Positions 1 to 11,011 of a stretch of 64,000 nt of DNA are shown one piece after another. How positions within the stretch are numbered: position 1 is the stretch's first letter; every line of letters starts with the position of its first letter. The DNA is from Roridomyces roridus (taxonomy: Eukaryota; Basidiomycota; Agaricomycetes; Agaricales; Mycenaceae): the NCBI GenBank assembly GCA_029378245.1, contig JARKIF010000021.1, positions 806,001-870,000 on the forward strand, read 5' to 3'. Both the position numbers and the translations under genes were made by a program. Below the pieces are notes generated by a model, which was not told the origin of the DNA, made no database searches, and was given only the letters and a program-made list of their open reading frames with translations.

Positions 1-90
1 GTCAACGCGCGTGGAGTGAATGTGCCATCTTTGAGGACTGCCCTCAAGACGCTCGATCCTGTTGATCCTCAGTCGGAAATTGATTGGTAG
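1..90 (+). CDS. C-terminal end of an unrecognised protein (partial)
   Basis: Frame 1 is open from the first base of the window to a TAG at 88-90, giving 29 residues with a mixed, natural-looking composition (it contains SLRTALKTLDPVDP). This is most simply the last exon of a gene that begins outside the window. The fragment is too short to assign a family. It could also be chance read-through. Confidence 0.35.
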   Translation, partial: VNARGVNVPSLRTALKTLDPVDPQSEIDW

Positions 91-1183
91 CTTGAAAACA
101 GCGCGTACCTTGTTGACCCGTGGCGCCTATGATTGATAAAATCCGTTTGGCGGCCATGTTTGAATTCCTTGGGTTAGAACTTGATTCTGAAGCTGATGTC
201 CACGTTACTTATATGCACCTTGTCGCGCATAATACTTGCTGACTCACGGGCCATTTCCGTTTTAATTTCTCCGGATTTCTATACATACATTGATACAACT
301 ACCTTGTTCGTTGCTTGTTCGTCAGTTGTAGTCCCGGGTTCTGAAACTTCTGATGAAAGCGTATTGACACTACCCGTCCAAATTAAAATACGGTCCAATT
401 TCTCCAGTGAGTGGGATGTTGAACAGAGGAACATTTGCTATCCGTTCCGTGGAGACATCGCCGTCGGCGGGCCGAGTCATTTTATATGGGTCCCTATGAA
501 GTCCGGTATAAGAATTGTTCTGAAAGGTAGGAGGAAGCTGACACAATTCTGACAGTATCATATGCATGTATCTGAAAGGTTCAATGTGAAGCTCCGGATG
601 GAGTGAAGTCACAAAAAAACAGAAGCTGGATGGGTGTGAACTTGGTGGGAACAGAGAGAACGAGGACAAGTGCTCCGTGGACCGTGTTCAAGGATTCCTG
701 GATCAAACGTGCCGAAGAGTCAGAGACACCGCGTGGAGTCATTCGGATGCTCGGATCATCCTCTTGTCTGTCGGAGATGACTCGGAATGCATGTTGCGGA
801 CATCATTCCCGGACGTGAGAGAGGGCTTGTTCTGAATTGAAATTTTGAACATTAGACTAAACATCTGCCCTCAATCGCCACTGATGTGGTCGACTGACTC
901 GATTTCAAGGAGGTCGCCGTTGACTCACTCGTTTTTTCACACCGCAAGAATTGAAAACTGGAATTGAACAGACTGCGCATGTCTGCTTGTCCAATCACCG
1001 CCGCAGATCAAATCCAGCGAGGTATTTATTTTGTCCTAAAAACGCCAAGGAATGACTTCGGCCCGCATAAATCAATCCGGCAACGCATTGTTCGGCTAGA
1101 TGACGTGTGCCACGGCTTCTTGCACTGGCTTACTTCCTCGACCTCCTCTTTTTCTCCCACATCCTTCTCTCATTTATCCACCA
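91..1183. other. Intergenic, nothing recognised
   Basis: About 1.1 kb between the partial gene and the transcription factor. It contains only short overlapping ORFs without recognisable domains or splice structure. The last part must hold the promoter and 5' UTR of the transcription factor; a pyrimidine-rich stretch (about 1141-1183) lies just before its start codon. Confidence 0.5.
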
Positions 1184-4100
1184 ATGTCCTCCGACGAGGA
1201 CTACGAATACTCGCGGGGAAAGAAGAGGCGTGTCGCTCGAGCATGCGATGTCTGTCGCAGGCGGAAAGAGTGGGTCTTGTTCTAGGTTTCCAATATCTCG
1301 TACTCATTTCGACGCCATGTCTTCAGGTCGATGTGCGTTTCTGTGCCATTTTACTCGAATACGATGGGGATCTGACATCCGGGGCGATTCTCAGGCGATG
1401 GATCGCAGGTGGCCGGGGACAAGTGCAGCACTTGCATCGACGCCAACTTGGAGTGCACCTACCTTGAGGCGGCCACAGTGCGTTATATGCTTCCCACAAT
1501 GAGCTTAATTTCATTCTTCTTTCGCTAGAAACGCGTCCCAGCCAGAACGTCAGTCGGATTCCCCGCGACATCGAGCACTGATATGAAGCTAGCTCCCTTA
1601 GGAACTACATCGAGTCCTAGAAGCCAGGTTAGAGCGCTCCGAGGCCCTGGTCCGACACCTGCGCACCGAGCTCGCCACTGCCCACTTCAATTCCACCACA
1701 TCTCGGCCATCGCCCTGCGGAACAGGTGTCAGTACTTCCGACGGCGTCGCCCTATCTCCACACGACGGAGACAGCCAGCCCAACGGGACGAGCGATGGGG
1801 TCTGGGACGGCGAGGAAGCAGCGAAGGACGGACGTGCAGCGTCGCTCGTTGTCATGCGCGCAGCCCTTCGCTCGTTGACGGTGCCCCCACCCGCTCCCCG
1901 AGCAGAAGATCTCGCACACATGGAGATTGCACGGCAGGTGCGTTGTCGTCATCGTTGACGTCTGCTCTGAACTTACTGTTCTTAACAGTTCAATAAGCTG
2001 AAAATCGAGGGCGAGTACTCGAAAAGGCACTTTCTCGGGCAGAGCAGCGGCGCTCAGATGGTCAAGGTCGCGATCAATCTTAGAGCCGACGTGAAGCGTG
2101 GCGAGCAGCTGCGGAGCGACAGCGAGACTCGCGAGTCCCCCAGCCCTGTAGAGGCCCTCGACCCTCCGGTGTCTGGCACCGTCGGAGCCAATGGGTTCGG
2201 ATACGGTTATGAATCTCAGTCGAACGACAGCCCAATCGGCATGGCAATGGTGCCGCGCAAACGGAAACAAGTTGGCGGGGACGCGGCAGTGGCGAGTGGC
2301 CCTTACCGGGAGTCGCTGGTCGAGCCAAGTGAGGCTAGCGCCAGTGAGGACGAGGACGAGGCAGGTCATGTGGATCATGGGCCGGATGCCGATCCCTCGT
2401 TGTGGACGTCGAGGCGGTTGCAGTATTGGACATTTAAACCCGTGCGCGTCTGTTTTCTTCCCTTCGATTTGATGCTTGACGCAGGAATCCACAGTGGGAG
2501 AATCGGAGCCCAAGGACAAGGACATATGTCTTTCCTCCGCCTGACCTCGCCGCCCATCTTATCGGGCTCTACTTTACCCATATGAACTCGTACATCCCGC
2601 TCCTGCACCGACCAACTTTTGAGCGCGCCGTGCAGGATAATTTGCAGTACCGGTGCGTTCTCGTCAAAATATCTCGCGTTTGCCTCACACAGATTAGGGA
2701 TGAGGGCTTTGCGGCGACTCTTCTCCTCGTGTGCGCGGTCGCGTCGCGGTGGAGTGACGATCCGCGTGTTCTCCGAGCTGCAATGACGGAAGGTGGTACA
2801 AGGGCACCCAATTCTCTTTCTGGGACGCCACTTTCGTGCGGATGGGAGTGGTTTGACCAGGTACCGCTTGTTGGGGACAATTTGTACAAGCAGACGACCT
2901 TGTATATCTACAAGGATACTGCGTAGGTGCATCTTTTTCTTACCCGTCGACTGACTGAACCCTGTCTCTTTAGCTTGCGGTACAGTTCCTGGAAGGATCG
3001 TCGGCCCCAGAGGCCTGTTGGACGCTTGTCGGTGTTGGTATTCGTGTGGCCCAGGTTCGCGCTCGTTTACCTTTACAACTTGGTCTTGACTCGGACACAA
3101 GGACGTCGGTGCTCACCGTCGTAATTCGCGCATCGAGAAACACACCGTTGAATCCGAGCTGTGGAAGCGCGCGTTTTGGGTGCTGGTGTATATGGATCGG
3201 ACGAGTAGTGCTGCCATGGGCAGAGCGTGTGCCATCCAATACGACGAGTGACTGCTTCATCTTTCTAATGGAATGAATACTGACGAAAAAACAGCTTCGA
3301 CCTGGATCTACCCATCGAGTGCGATGATGAGTATTGGGAGCATCCGACGTATTCGTTCGAACAGCCTGCGGGGATTCCCTCGCGGATTGCGTTCTTCAAT
3401 GCCCTGCTAAGGTTGAACAACATCATGGCCTTTTGTTTGAAGATTTTGGTACGTGCTTTTCGACATCCTTTCCTCGTAGTTGATCTTGCTCCTAGTATCC
3501 CTTGTCCAAAATCCGCATGCTATTCCGCATGGATGACCAATGGGAGGAGAACGTCGTCGCCGAACTCGATTCTGCGCTCAACAAATGGCGAGACGAAGTT
3601 CCCGAGCATCGTGCGTTCTTCCTTTAGCTTGATTTAGCTCGCGTTGAAGTAGATGATAGTGCGTTGGGAACCCAACCGCGCTGATACGGTTTTCTTTGAC
3701 CAGAGCGTGGCATTGCATTGTGCATTCTGCAACGTGCAGATTTTGGTCCATCGGCCGTTTATCCCGACGATGAGGAAGTCGGCGCCGACTGTGGGTTCTT
3801 CTTTGTGTTGGGAACTGCGGATACTGAAATCAAGGGACAGGCGTTGCCTTCGTTGGCCATCTGCACGAATGCGGCTAGAGCGTGCGCCAACATGGTCGAT
3901 GTCCAGAGACGGAGGAAGGGCAAGGTTCCGGTGTTTTTCCAGCTGGTGCGACTCTCACATCATTTCCCTGTCTGACATACTCACTGGATGTAGTCTGCTG
4001 TGTTCACTTCGGCCATCATGCTGTTGCTAAACGTGTGGAGTGGGAAACGCACCGGGCTGGTTCCTGACCCGAGTCGTGAGATTGCGAATGTGCACAAGTG

Positions 4101-4930
4101 TATGGCGGTTGTGCGGTTGTGTGAGACAAGGTAGGTCGTATGCGTCCTTTGGTGCATTCGGGGGCTGACTTCGCTCTAGATGGCAGTCTGCAGGTCTTTT
4201 GTGGTAAGTTTTGCCTCGTCACACTTTCCATGCCTAACTGGCGTAGGGACATTCTCTACGAGTTAGCCTCGGTTGGGCAACTTCCCCTCCCGGATCCCAC
4301 GACGCCCGTTATCAATCAAAATGATGCTGGCTTGCCGACTATCCCACCGCTGCCGAGTCGGCATCTCAGGCCTGTCGCTCCGATGCCACACTCACGCTCA
4401 GCGCGCGTGGCCAGTGGTGGACGACACCCGCACTACGTAGGCGAAGGCAGTGGTGCCTACCCATTCGAAGAGCCTCCACGCTGCTCCGCGGCAGACCTTT
4501 GACCAACCCGGCGGCGAGGCGCAACAACCGCAGTTCAGCAACTCTGCTGCAGTACAGCCGGCGGCGTTGTCGATACCTCAGACAGCAGCTTCGTTCGCAG
4601 GCGGAGTTGGGGGTGGATTCCCTCTTGGGAACTTGCCTGCGGGGTCTTTGGAGCCGAGTGCGTTTGCGCCGCAGCCGGCTGGGCCGTGGCTAGACCAAGA
4701 GCCGGCTTCTTCGAGTTATAATATTCCTCCCGACCCAAGCCAGGCGAGCCGCGAGTTGGGTGATATGATGAGTTTCATTGATAGCGACACGATGGCTATG
4801 TGGACGACTGCGCCCATGGGCTTAGAGTGCGTGCCACTTTATTTCGTTGTCGACTCGTTGCTTTAACCTTGCTGACTGTTGTTTATCTAGGGTCGACGAT
4901 TGGGGCAATTACTTTACGAATTTCGGCTGA
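1184..4930 (+). CDS. Zn2Cys6 fungal-specific transcription factor
   Basis: Nuclear DNA-binding regulator of the fungal Gal4/XlnR-like type. Exon 1 starts MSSDEDYEYS, followed by a basic stretch and the first zinc-cluster half CDVCRRRK. The second half (DKCSTC, then LECTY) is readable from about 1392. A dimerisation-like segment with YIESLEARLERSE follows. The middle homology region is spread over many short introns and contains YFTHMNSYIPLLHRPTF, FAATLLLVCAVASRWSDDPR, RAFWVLVYMDR, a WEPNRADTVFFDQSVALH block and QILVHRPFIP; these fit the Fungal_trans domain. The C-terminus is rich in Pro, Gln and Ser and ends DDWGNYFTNFG with TGA at 4928-4930. The start is the first ATG before the zinc cluster. 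Two places do not splice cleanly by eye: the zinc-cluster junction (about 1270-1392) and about 4430-4460. Target genes cannot be inferred. The protein would be about 850-950 residues. Confidence 0.85.
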
Positions 4931-5303
4931 GATCACGCAAGGACAGTCGAATACTATTGGTCCGGTGCATGGCGTTTGGGGATGATTGGGTGTATATTGA
5001 GTATAGATTGAATACTGTATTTCTTGCTTTTGTACGATACTTGGTTATATGTACTAGACCTGCTGCTCGCGATTTCGGAGAGCAGATGTGTGCGTTTGAA
5101 CTGATGTGCGCATCGTTTCTGGCTAAGACTGGCTTTGGGATTGCGGACATCAAGGCGCGAAAGCGAGTGGGGTACGCCTACTAATATCGCTTTAGTCTCA
5201 TTCCCCGGCAATGTTCCTATTTCGCTCGCTTATCATAGCCTACTGAGCTGTTTCGTATCTTGTTTGCAGTCAGCTCAGTTCCGGCCTGTTCCGGCGCTTG
5301 ACG

Positions 5304-5310
5304 TATAAAA
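5304..5310 (+). promoter_or_regulatory. TATA box of the hydrolase pseudogene
   Basis: TATAAAA lies 42 bp before the ATG. The surrounding bases (cgcttg, then gtataaa) resemble the sequence before the intact paralogue at 52,968. This suggests the promoter was duplicated with the gene. Confidence 0.5.
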
Positions 5311-5351
5311 GTAGTATTGGGTCTGCCAAGAATTTGACTACATATCGACTG

Positions 5352-6077
5352 ATGCTGAATTCGTCGCTCCCTCAAATCCTTCTCGCCACGCAGCTGCATC
5401 TCTCCACGACCGTCTATGGCCAGCCCTGTGCATGTTCTTCCGTCGTTGTTCCGGTCCATGTCGATACGCTGATTGCCAAGAACATCGCCGATCCCCTATG
5501 GCGGGCTGCAAAGCAAAGCGACAGATCTTCGTCCGTTGGATGAGACTTACCACATTTTTGGGGTGTTTTGCTCGCCGATTAAGAAGACGGCGCAGAGTAG
5601 AGGTTCGTTTCAAATGTTTCTCTCAACTGTGGTTGAATCTCACCTGCTGTTGTAGACGTTGTTCAGCTTCTGGTCCATGGATTCTCGTATACCAGCGAAT
5701 ACTGGTCGCCCGCCGCCAACGAGTTCCGCAACCAGTCGTATACTGCCTATGCCTGCGACCGAGGCTTATCTACGTTCGCGATCGATGTGGTGGGCGCTGG
5801 GCAGAGTACGCGTCCGGACAATGCATCGGACGTGCAATTTGCTACCAATTCGGCCGTCGTGTCGCAGCTGGCACGCAACCTCAAGAACGCATCGATTCTC
5901 CCAGGGGTCGAGCCCTTCAAACAGGTCATTGGTGTTGGTCACAGTGCCGGATCCGTGGCGCTCATCCACGGGGCCGTTTTGACGGAGGGTGGGCATTGTA
6001 TGAATCTGGATTTTACAGCGGAGGGTTCGTTTAGTGTTTTCGTCGAGCTGGTGAAGCAGTTCGCGGGGTTGAGCTGA
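5352..6077 (+). pseudogene. Truncated, frameshifted alpha/beta hydrolase (secreted type)
   Basis: A damaged paralogue of the hydrolase at 53,001-54,146. It keeps a signal-peptide-like start, the CSSVVVPVHVDTLIAKN block, the 5' promoter TATA, the equivalent intron (about 5606-5655) and the nucleophile elbow GVGHSAGS. Two lesions are visible against the intact copy. First, a run of four C (5493-5496) shifts the frame after IADP; with one C fewer it would continue GGLQSKATDLRPLDETYHIFG. Second, the text jumps from LIHGAV straight to LTEGGHCMNLDF near 5976-5982. This removes the equivalent of 143 codons, including about a third of the fold. The catalytic His region remains. No enzyme activity is expected. 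A sequencing error could explain the first lesion but not the second. Confidence 0.85.
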
Positions 6078-6930
6078 TAGTCACTTGATGTGCTGGATCT
6101 TTCATGTATGCAATTGGACAATTATATACACCAACGCCTTGATTTCGCGGATTTCAGCCTTGGGATGCCCTACAGACCGAATTCAACCCGGCATTTACAG
6201 ATCGTCATGTAAATTGTCGGCCAGGGATAAAGATTTGAGATCGGAAGATCGACAAGGTTAGCAAGATGTGAAGATTGGCTGAGAGTGTACTTATTAGAGC
6301 CGCTGGCATAGACTGTCACCGATGCCCAGTGCCGTGAGGCGCATCATTCCAATCCTCTTGAACAGCCGAGATTGGGGTGAGTGGAGCCGGCGTGAGGCTG
6401 TTGGCTGGTTTCTCCCTCGATTGGCTGGTTTTACAATAGCAGCTCCTGGGGATCTCCATCTCCGTCGAATGGGAGAACAGCCGAGTGGGAGTCGGATTGG
6501 AGAAATATATAGATATCCCGATCAGGCCGGCTAATGTCACAATCACGTTCATACTGCGGCATCCTCATCCCTGTTGCTGTCGACCACCATCGTATTCTCT
6601 TCGTAACGAGCTCGACCCACAAAGCAGGCACAGACACCGATTTGGAGCTTCTACATTGAACCGTTTCCTCCGCCGACGGAAGAAGCGTCTCAGGTCTGTC
6701 ATTTCGGATGCTTCGTCTAAACATGTAGGTAAGATGCCAGCTGAGCTTACTACTACTGGAACGGAGAATTACCAACCGTTTGTAACCCCGACACATCGGG
6801 AATTAGAAACGAGGTTCAACCTTTCGTTTTCCTCGTGTGTCACTGCGTCAAATACACTCACACCGTCCATATCGGTGCTTGAAGCCTCCATGGTGTGTCA
6901 AGAATAGTTACTCTTTTCCGCGCTGTGGGA
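6078..6930. other. Intergenic, nothing recognised
   Basis: Between the hydrolase pseudogene and the transposon's left target duplication. Only short ORFs without domain signatures are present. Confidence 0.5.
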
Positions 6931-6937
6931 GTTTCAG
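6931..6937. repeat. Left 7-bp target-site duplication of the Tnp2 element
   Basis: GTTTCAG directly before the left terminal repeat, identical to 13,546-13,552. Confidence 0.9.
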
Positions 6938-7108
6938 CCCAGTGAAAAGTCGCTCGGATTGATTGCGCTGAATTGGGATTGAATGCAGCGGTAAGTCCGA
7001 AACGGTGATCCTTCGGGATTGTTTGGGATAGAACGGCACCGGTGTCTTAATTAGTCCAATCGATCTCTTTTTATCGCATCCTCATCGCACTGGCGTCCCA
7101 CTTGCAGA

Positions 7109-10100
7109 ATGGGTAAGATTGCAAGCCACGAAGGCCGGAATCTAGCTTAAGATCAGCTCATTCAACAGAGAAGTACCCGGGCTGCAAGGATGGTTTCATC
7201 TTCCCGCTCCCAGCGGATGCACCCGAAGGCACGCAGAAGATCCTCTGTAGATGCATCGATGAATGTAACGGCGGCGCGCAAGTCTCTTCCAGCACATACT
7301 ATCGGCACAAACGACAGGAGAAGCAGCATGGACCTACACGGAGAGCAGTTCCTCGGGTCATTTCCACAGCCCCAGTTCCGTCAAGCAGCAAGGAGTCGCG
7401 TCCTCGGAGTGACTCTGGCGAGGGATATCCGGAGGCAGAGGTGCACTTTTCCAGAACAATTTCATGTCTGTCTACTTACGGTGTATAGTTTCAGAGCCTT
7501 GGCATGGATATCGACACAGACAAGCCCCAGGAGTCACCAATGGGTAATATGGATACGGTATAGCCTCTGTGCCAAAGTATGCAATTGATCTTTGAGTTTT
7601 TGCTTTTAGATTCATTCTGCTGTACCGCGACCAGTTGTCCCTGCGCTCGACAAGTCGCCAAATGTTCGCTCCCGCCTTCCATCGAAATATAGCTAACTTA
7701 ATTTCCAGATTGATTCGACTCTGGACATCGAGCAGTTAGATCGACTCTCTGACCTTGCTTCAGATGATGAAGATCTCGACTACACTGCACAACCTGCTGT
7801 AGTGGTCGACATACCAGAGTCGGAGGAGCAAACGCCGGCGCCGGCGCCTGCACCTACGCCACCCGTACGAGTCGCTCCACCACAGCCTCCTGTGGCCCAT
7901 CCCACGCCTGCAACCGTCGATTCATCCACCCGCAGCAATGGTCCCAAGTTTAATGCACCACCTCCCTGGCGATCTATTCCCATTGACAATGTCAAGATCG
8001 AGAAACTCCGAATTTCCCTCCGTTTCATTGAGGCTCTGGAGTCGGCCTGTCGCGCCAACAGCCAACTTTCTCCTGAGGACAATGACCGTCTCTGGAATCC
8101 TCCCCGCGAGCCTCTCGGGCTCGATCCCGCCTACCGTCATGCACTCCAAATATTCATGGGTGCGGACAGTCCCATCACCGAGGAGACATTCAATACAATC
8201 CGTGCCGCTAACATGGCTCGATTTGGTGATGGCGAAGAATTCCCCTCATTTTACCAGACCAAATCCAAGCTTGCAGCGCTCACTGGGATTACATGTATCG
8301 AGACGGACATGTGTCCCCAAAGCTGCATTGCCTACACAGGTCCTTTCGCCGAGCTGGACAAGTGCCCCTACCCTGACTGCAACGAGCCTCGCTACGATCA
8401 AGCCAAGCTCGCACACGGTGTACGCGAAGCTCGTGCCAAGTTCTGGACAATCCCCGTTGGTCCATTCCTTCAATGTCTTTGGCGCAATCCAGAGACGGCG
8501 AAGGAGATGAAATTTCGGCGTGAGACGGATGAGAAAATTCGTTCCGGCGCGACACGCAATGCCAAGAAGTGGGACGATATAACTGCGGGCACAGATTACG
8601 AGCAGTTGGTTAAAGATGGCACGATCCGGCCAACCGACATGGTTCTGCTCTTCTCCATCGACGGCGCCCAGCTCTACGCACACAAGGAGTCCGATTGCTG
8701 GATTTACATTTGGATTATCCTCGATCTCCGCCCTGGTCTCCGCTATAAGAAGAAGTTTGTCATACCTGGTGGCTTTATTCCGGGACCAAAGCCGCCGAAG
8801 AATGTGGACTCGTTCACATTCGTCGGATTCCATCACCTCGCAGTAATCCAGCGCGAAGGCTTGCCCATCTGGGATGCGTCCACGGGAGAGGACTTTCTCT
8901 CTTATCTCTACTTCATCCTCTCGACGGCAGATGCACCGGGTCAACAGCACATGAATGGCTCGAACGGTCACACTTCCCGTGTTGCCTGCCGTTCATTTTG
9001 TGGTATGGTTGGCAGACATCGCTATGGGGCTCCTCATTACTACCCTTGTGCACTCAAGCCGTTGAACCCGGAGTACCCCGACGAGCCCGAGGACATTGAT
9101 CTCCAGTCGTTACGCTCATCTCCCTCGGTGCCGGAATCCGTCAGCGCGTACAACGATGGGATTGCCTCTTTGCTTCAATCAAAATCACAGAATGACTACA
9201 TTGTGCGAGACAGTCATTATTTCTATATTTCAACCTACTGAATCATGGCCAGGCTCGCCAAACTCAGTGCGGGTTCGGAAAGCCGAGTATTCTCTCAGGC
9301 ATACCGCGGTGTCTTAGTCCTCCCGGCACCTTCCCGGGGGATCTGATGCATTATATTCTCAATATTGGTGACCTGTTCTCCCAATTTTGGACGGGAAAAC
9401 TTCAGGCGAATCATCCTGACACGGTGAAGGAATGGCCGTGGGCCGTACTTGTCGGCGAAGTGTGGCGCAAACACGGGGCTGCTGTCGCGGCCTGCCACCA
9501 CTTCCTTCCTAATAGTTTCGATCGTGTTCCTCGCAACCCTGCTGAAAAAATCAACTCTGGGTACAAGGCCAAGGAATGGCAACATTGGATATTCGGTTTC
9601 GGCCCCGCCCTCCTCTACGGTCTTCTTCCCGACGAACATTGGAAGCACCTCTGCAAATTAATACACGTCATTCGCCTTCTCCACCAATATTCCATCGATC
9701 AAACTCCCCTGCTCACTGCCTACACATATGTTCTCCAGACTGCCTACGAGTTCGAGACCCTCTACTACCAGCGCAAGGTCGAACGGCTGCATTTCGTGCG
9801 CCACAGTATACACAACCCCATCCATTTTGTTCAGCAAGTGCCTCGCATTGGCCCACCCATTCTATACGCCCAGTGGACTATGGAGCGCACTATCGGCAAT
9901 CTCGGACAAGAGATTCAACAACCCAGGCAGATGTTCGCCAACCTTTCGCAGCGTGGGGTTTACCGTGCTCAAATCAACGGACTCAAGGCGATGGACCCAA
10001 CTTTCGATCGGAGTGCCAAGGGCGACCCTGCTGGTGCTATTGATATTGGTGACGGGTACCAGCTGCGTCCGAAAATTGACAAGACTGCACGCCCAATTCT

Positions 10101-10655
10101 CCCGTCGGAGGAGCTTGTCGCCCTTGGCACCTATTTGTCGAAAGTGTGGGGTAGGCCAGCCGGCAACTACAACAACTCGATCAAGCGCTGTGCACGGCTA
10201 GCACTTCCCAATGAGCAGACCGCTCGCTCAGTCTGGTGCGAGAGTGAGGACAACCGTGTCACTCGGATGGTAGCTGTATGGTGCCTTCAGTTCTTGAACA
10301 TTTCAAATCACTCACCTTCAAATAGTTCAAGTCGGACCTGCCGGAAGGCATTGAAATCGGCGAAGTTCAGTACTACTTCCGTTACAATGTCGAGCCGAAC
10401 ATTCCCCATACCTTGGCCATGGTCTCCGTCTTTGGGGTTCCGGATCGGGAACTCCTCAAGGAATCTTCCAATGCACTCTGGGTAGCGCGCCTCGGACTTT
10501 CGGGAATGCGGGTAATACCAGCAAAGTCCATCAAAGCAGTGGTGTCCATGATACCATTTCCCAAGGATCGGGGTGTGTCACGGGAGATTGAGGAGAAACT
10601 CAACGGGTATCATTTCATGTACGAATACATGTCCATAGGTATCTTGAACAGATAA
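7109..10655 (+). CDS. tnp2: Tnp2-family transposase
   Basis: Catalyses excision and insertion of the surrounding element; presumed nuclear. Manual splicing gives exons 7109-7112, 7169-7440, 7495-7557, 7610-7663, 7709-9202, 9253-10275 and 10326-10655. All junctions are GT-AG, and the total is 3,240 nt, an uninterrupted 1,079 residues. The N-terminus has a short Cys/His segment (ILCRCIDECNGG, then TYYRHKRQ). A Pro-rich, acidic linker follows. The central part carries the family's Cys-rich signature, CPQSCIAYTGPFAELDKCP then PRYD. Next come an acidic strand FSIDGAQLY and the conserved KPSILSGIPRCL and GDLMHYILNIGDLF blocks downstream of the intron at 9203-9252. The C-terminal third matches fungal Tnp2 proteins (PPILYAQWTMERTIGNLGQ). 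No stop or frameshift was seen, so the gene may be functional. The family is known from plant En/Spm (TNPD-like) elements; activity here is inference. Confidence 0.88.
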
Positions 10656-11011
10656 TAGAGGTGCTGGGTGTCAAATGGCCTGTGTGCGTGTCGTGGCGGA
10701 AGAGACCTCCGAGGAAGGCTCTCAGCTCTTTCCTCCTCTGTTTTTATCCTCTCTTGGCGGCCCGTCGCCTACTCTCAATCCTTCCCGCCTCGGACTCGGA
10801 TTCGTCGATTTGGTACTCGGAGCCGGCGTCAGAGAGCCTGACTGGATCGTCGTAGTCGCATTCGTAGCTTTCCGGTGGCTGGCTGGTCATTCCAGAAACG
10901 AGAGCAAGACGGTGAAGAGAAGAGCGCGCTCGGGCTTATGTGATCGGCCCGTTTTCCGCTCTATGCCGAAAACAAATATGTACAACTTCAAAAAACTTCC
11001 TCTCCCTCACC

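Noticed and set aside
1752..2525. 257-codon ORF on the minus strand
   Set aside because: It is antisense to exons of the Zn2Cys6 transcription factor, whose plus-strand reading has clear family motifs; the minus reading has none.
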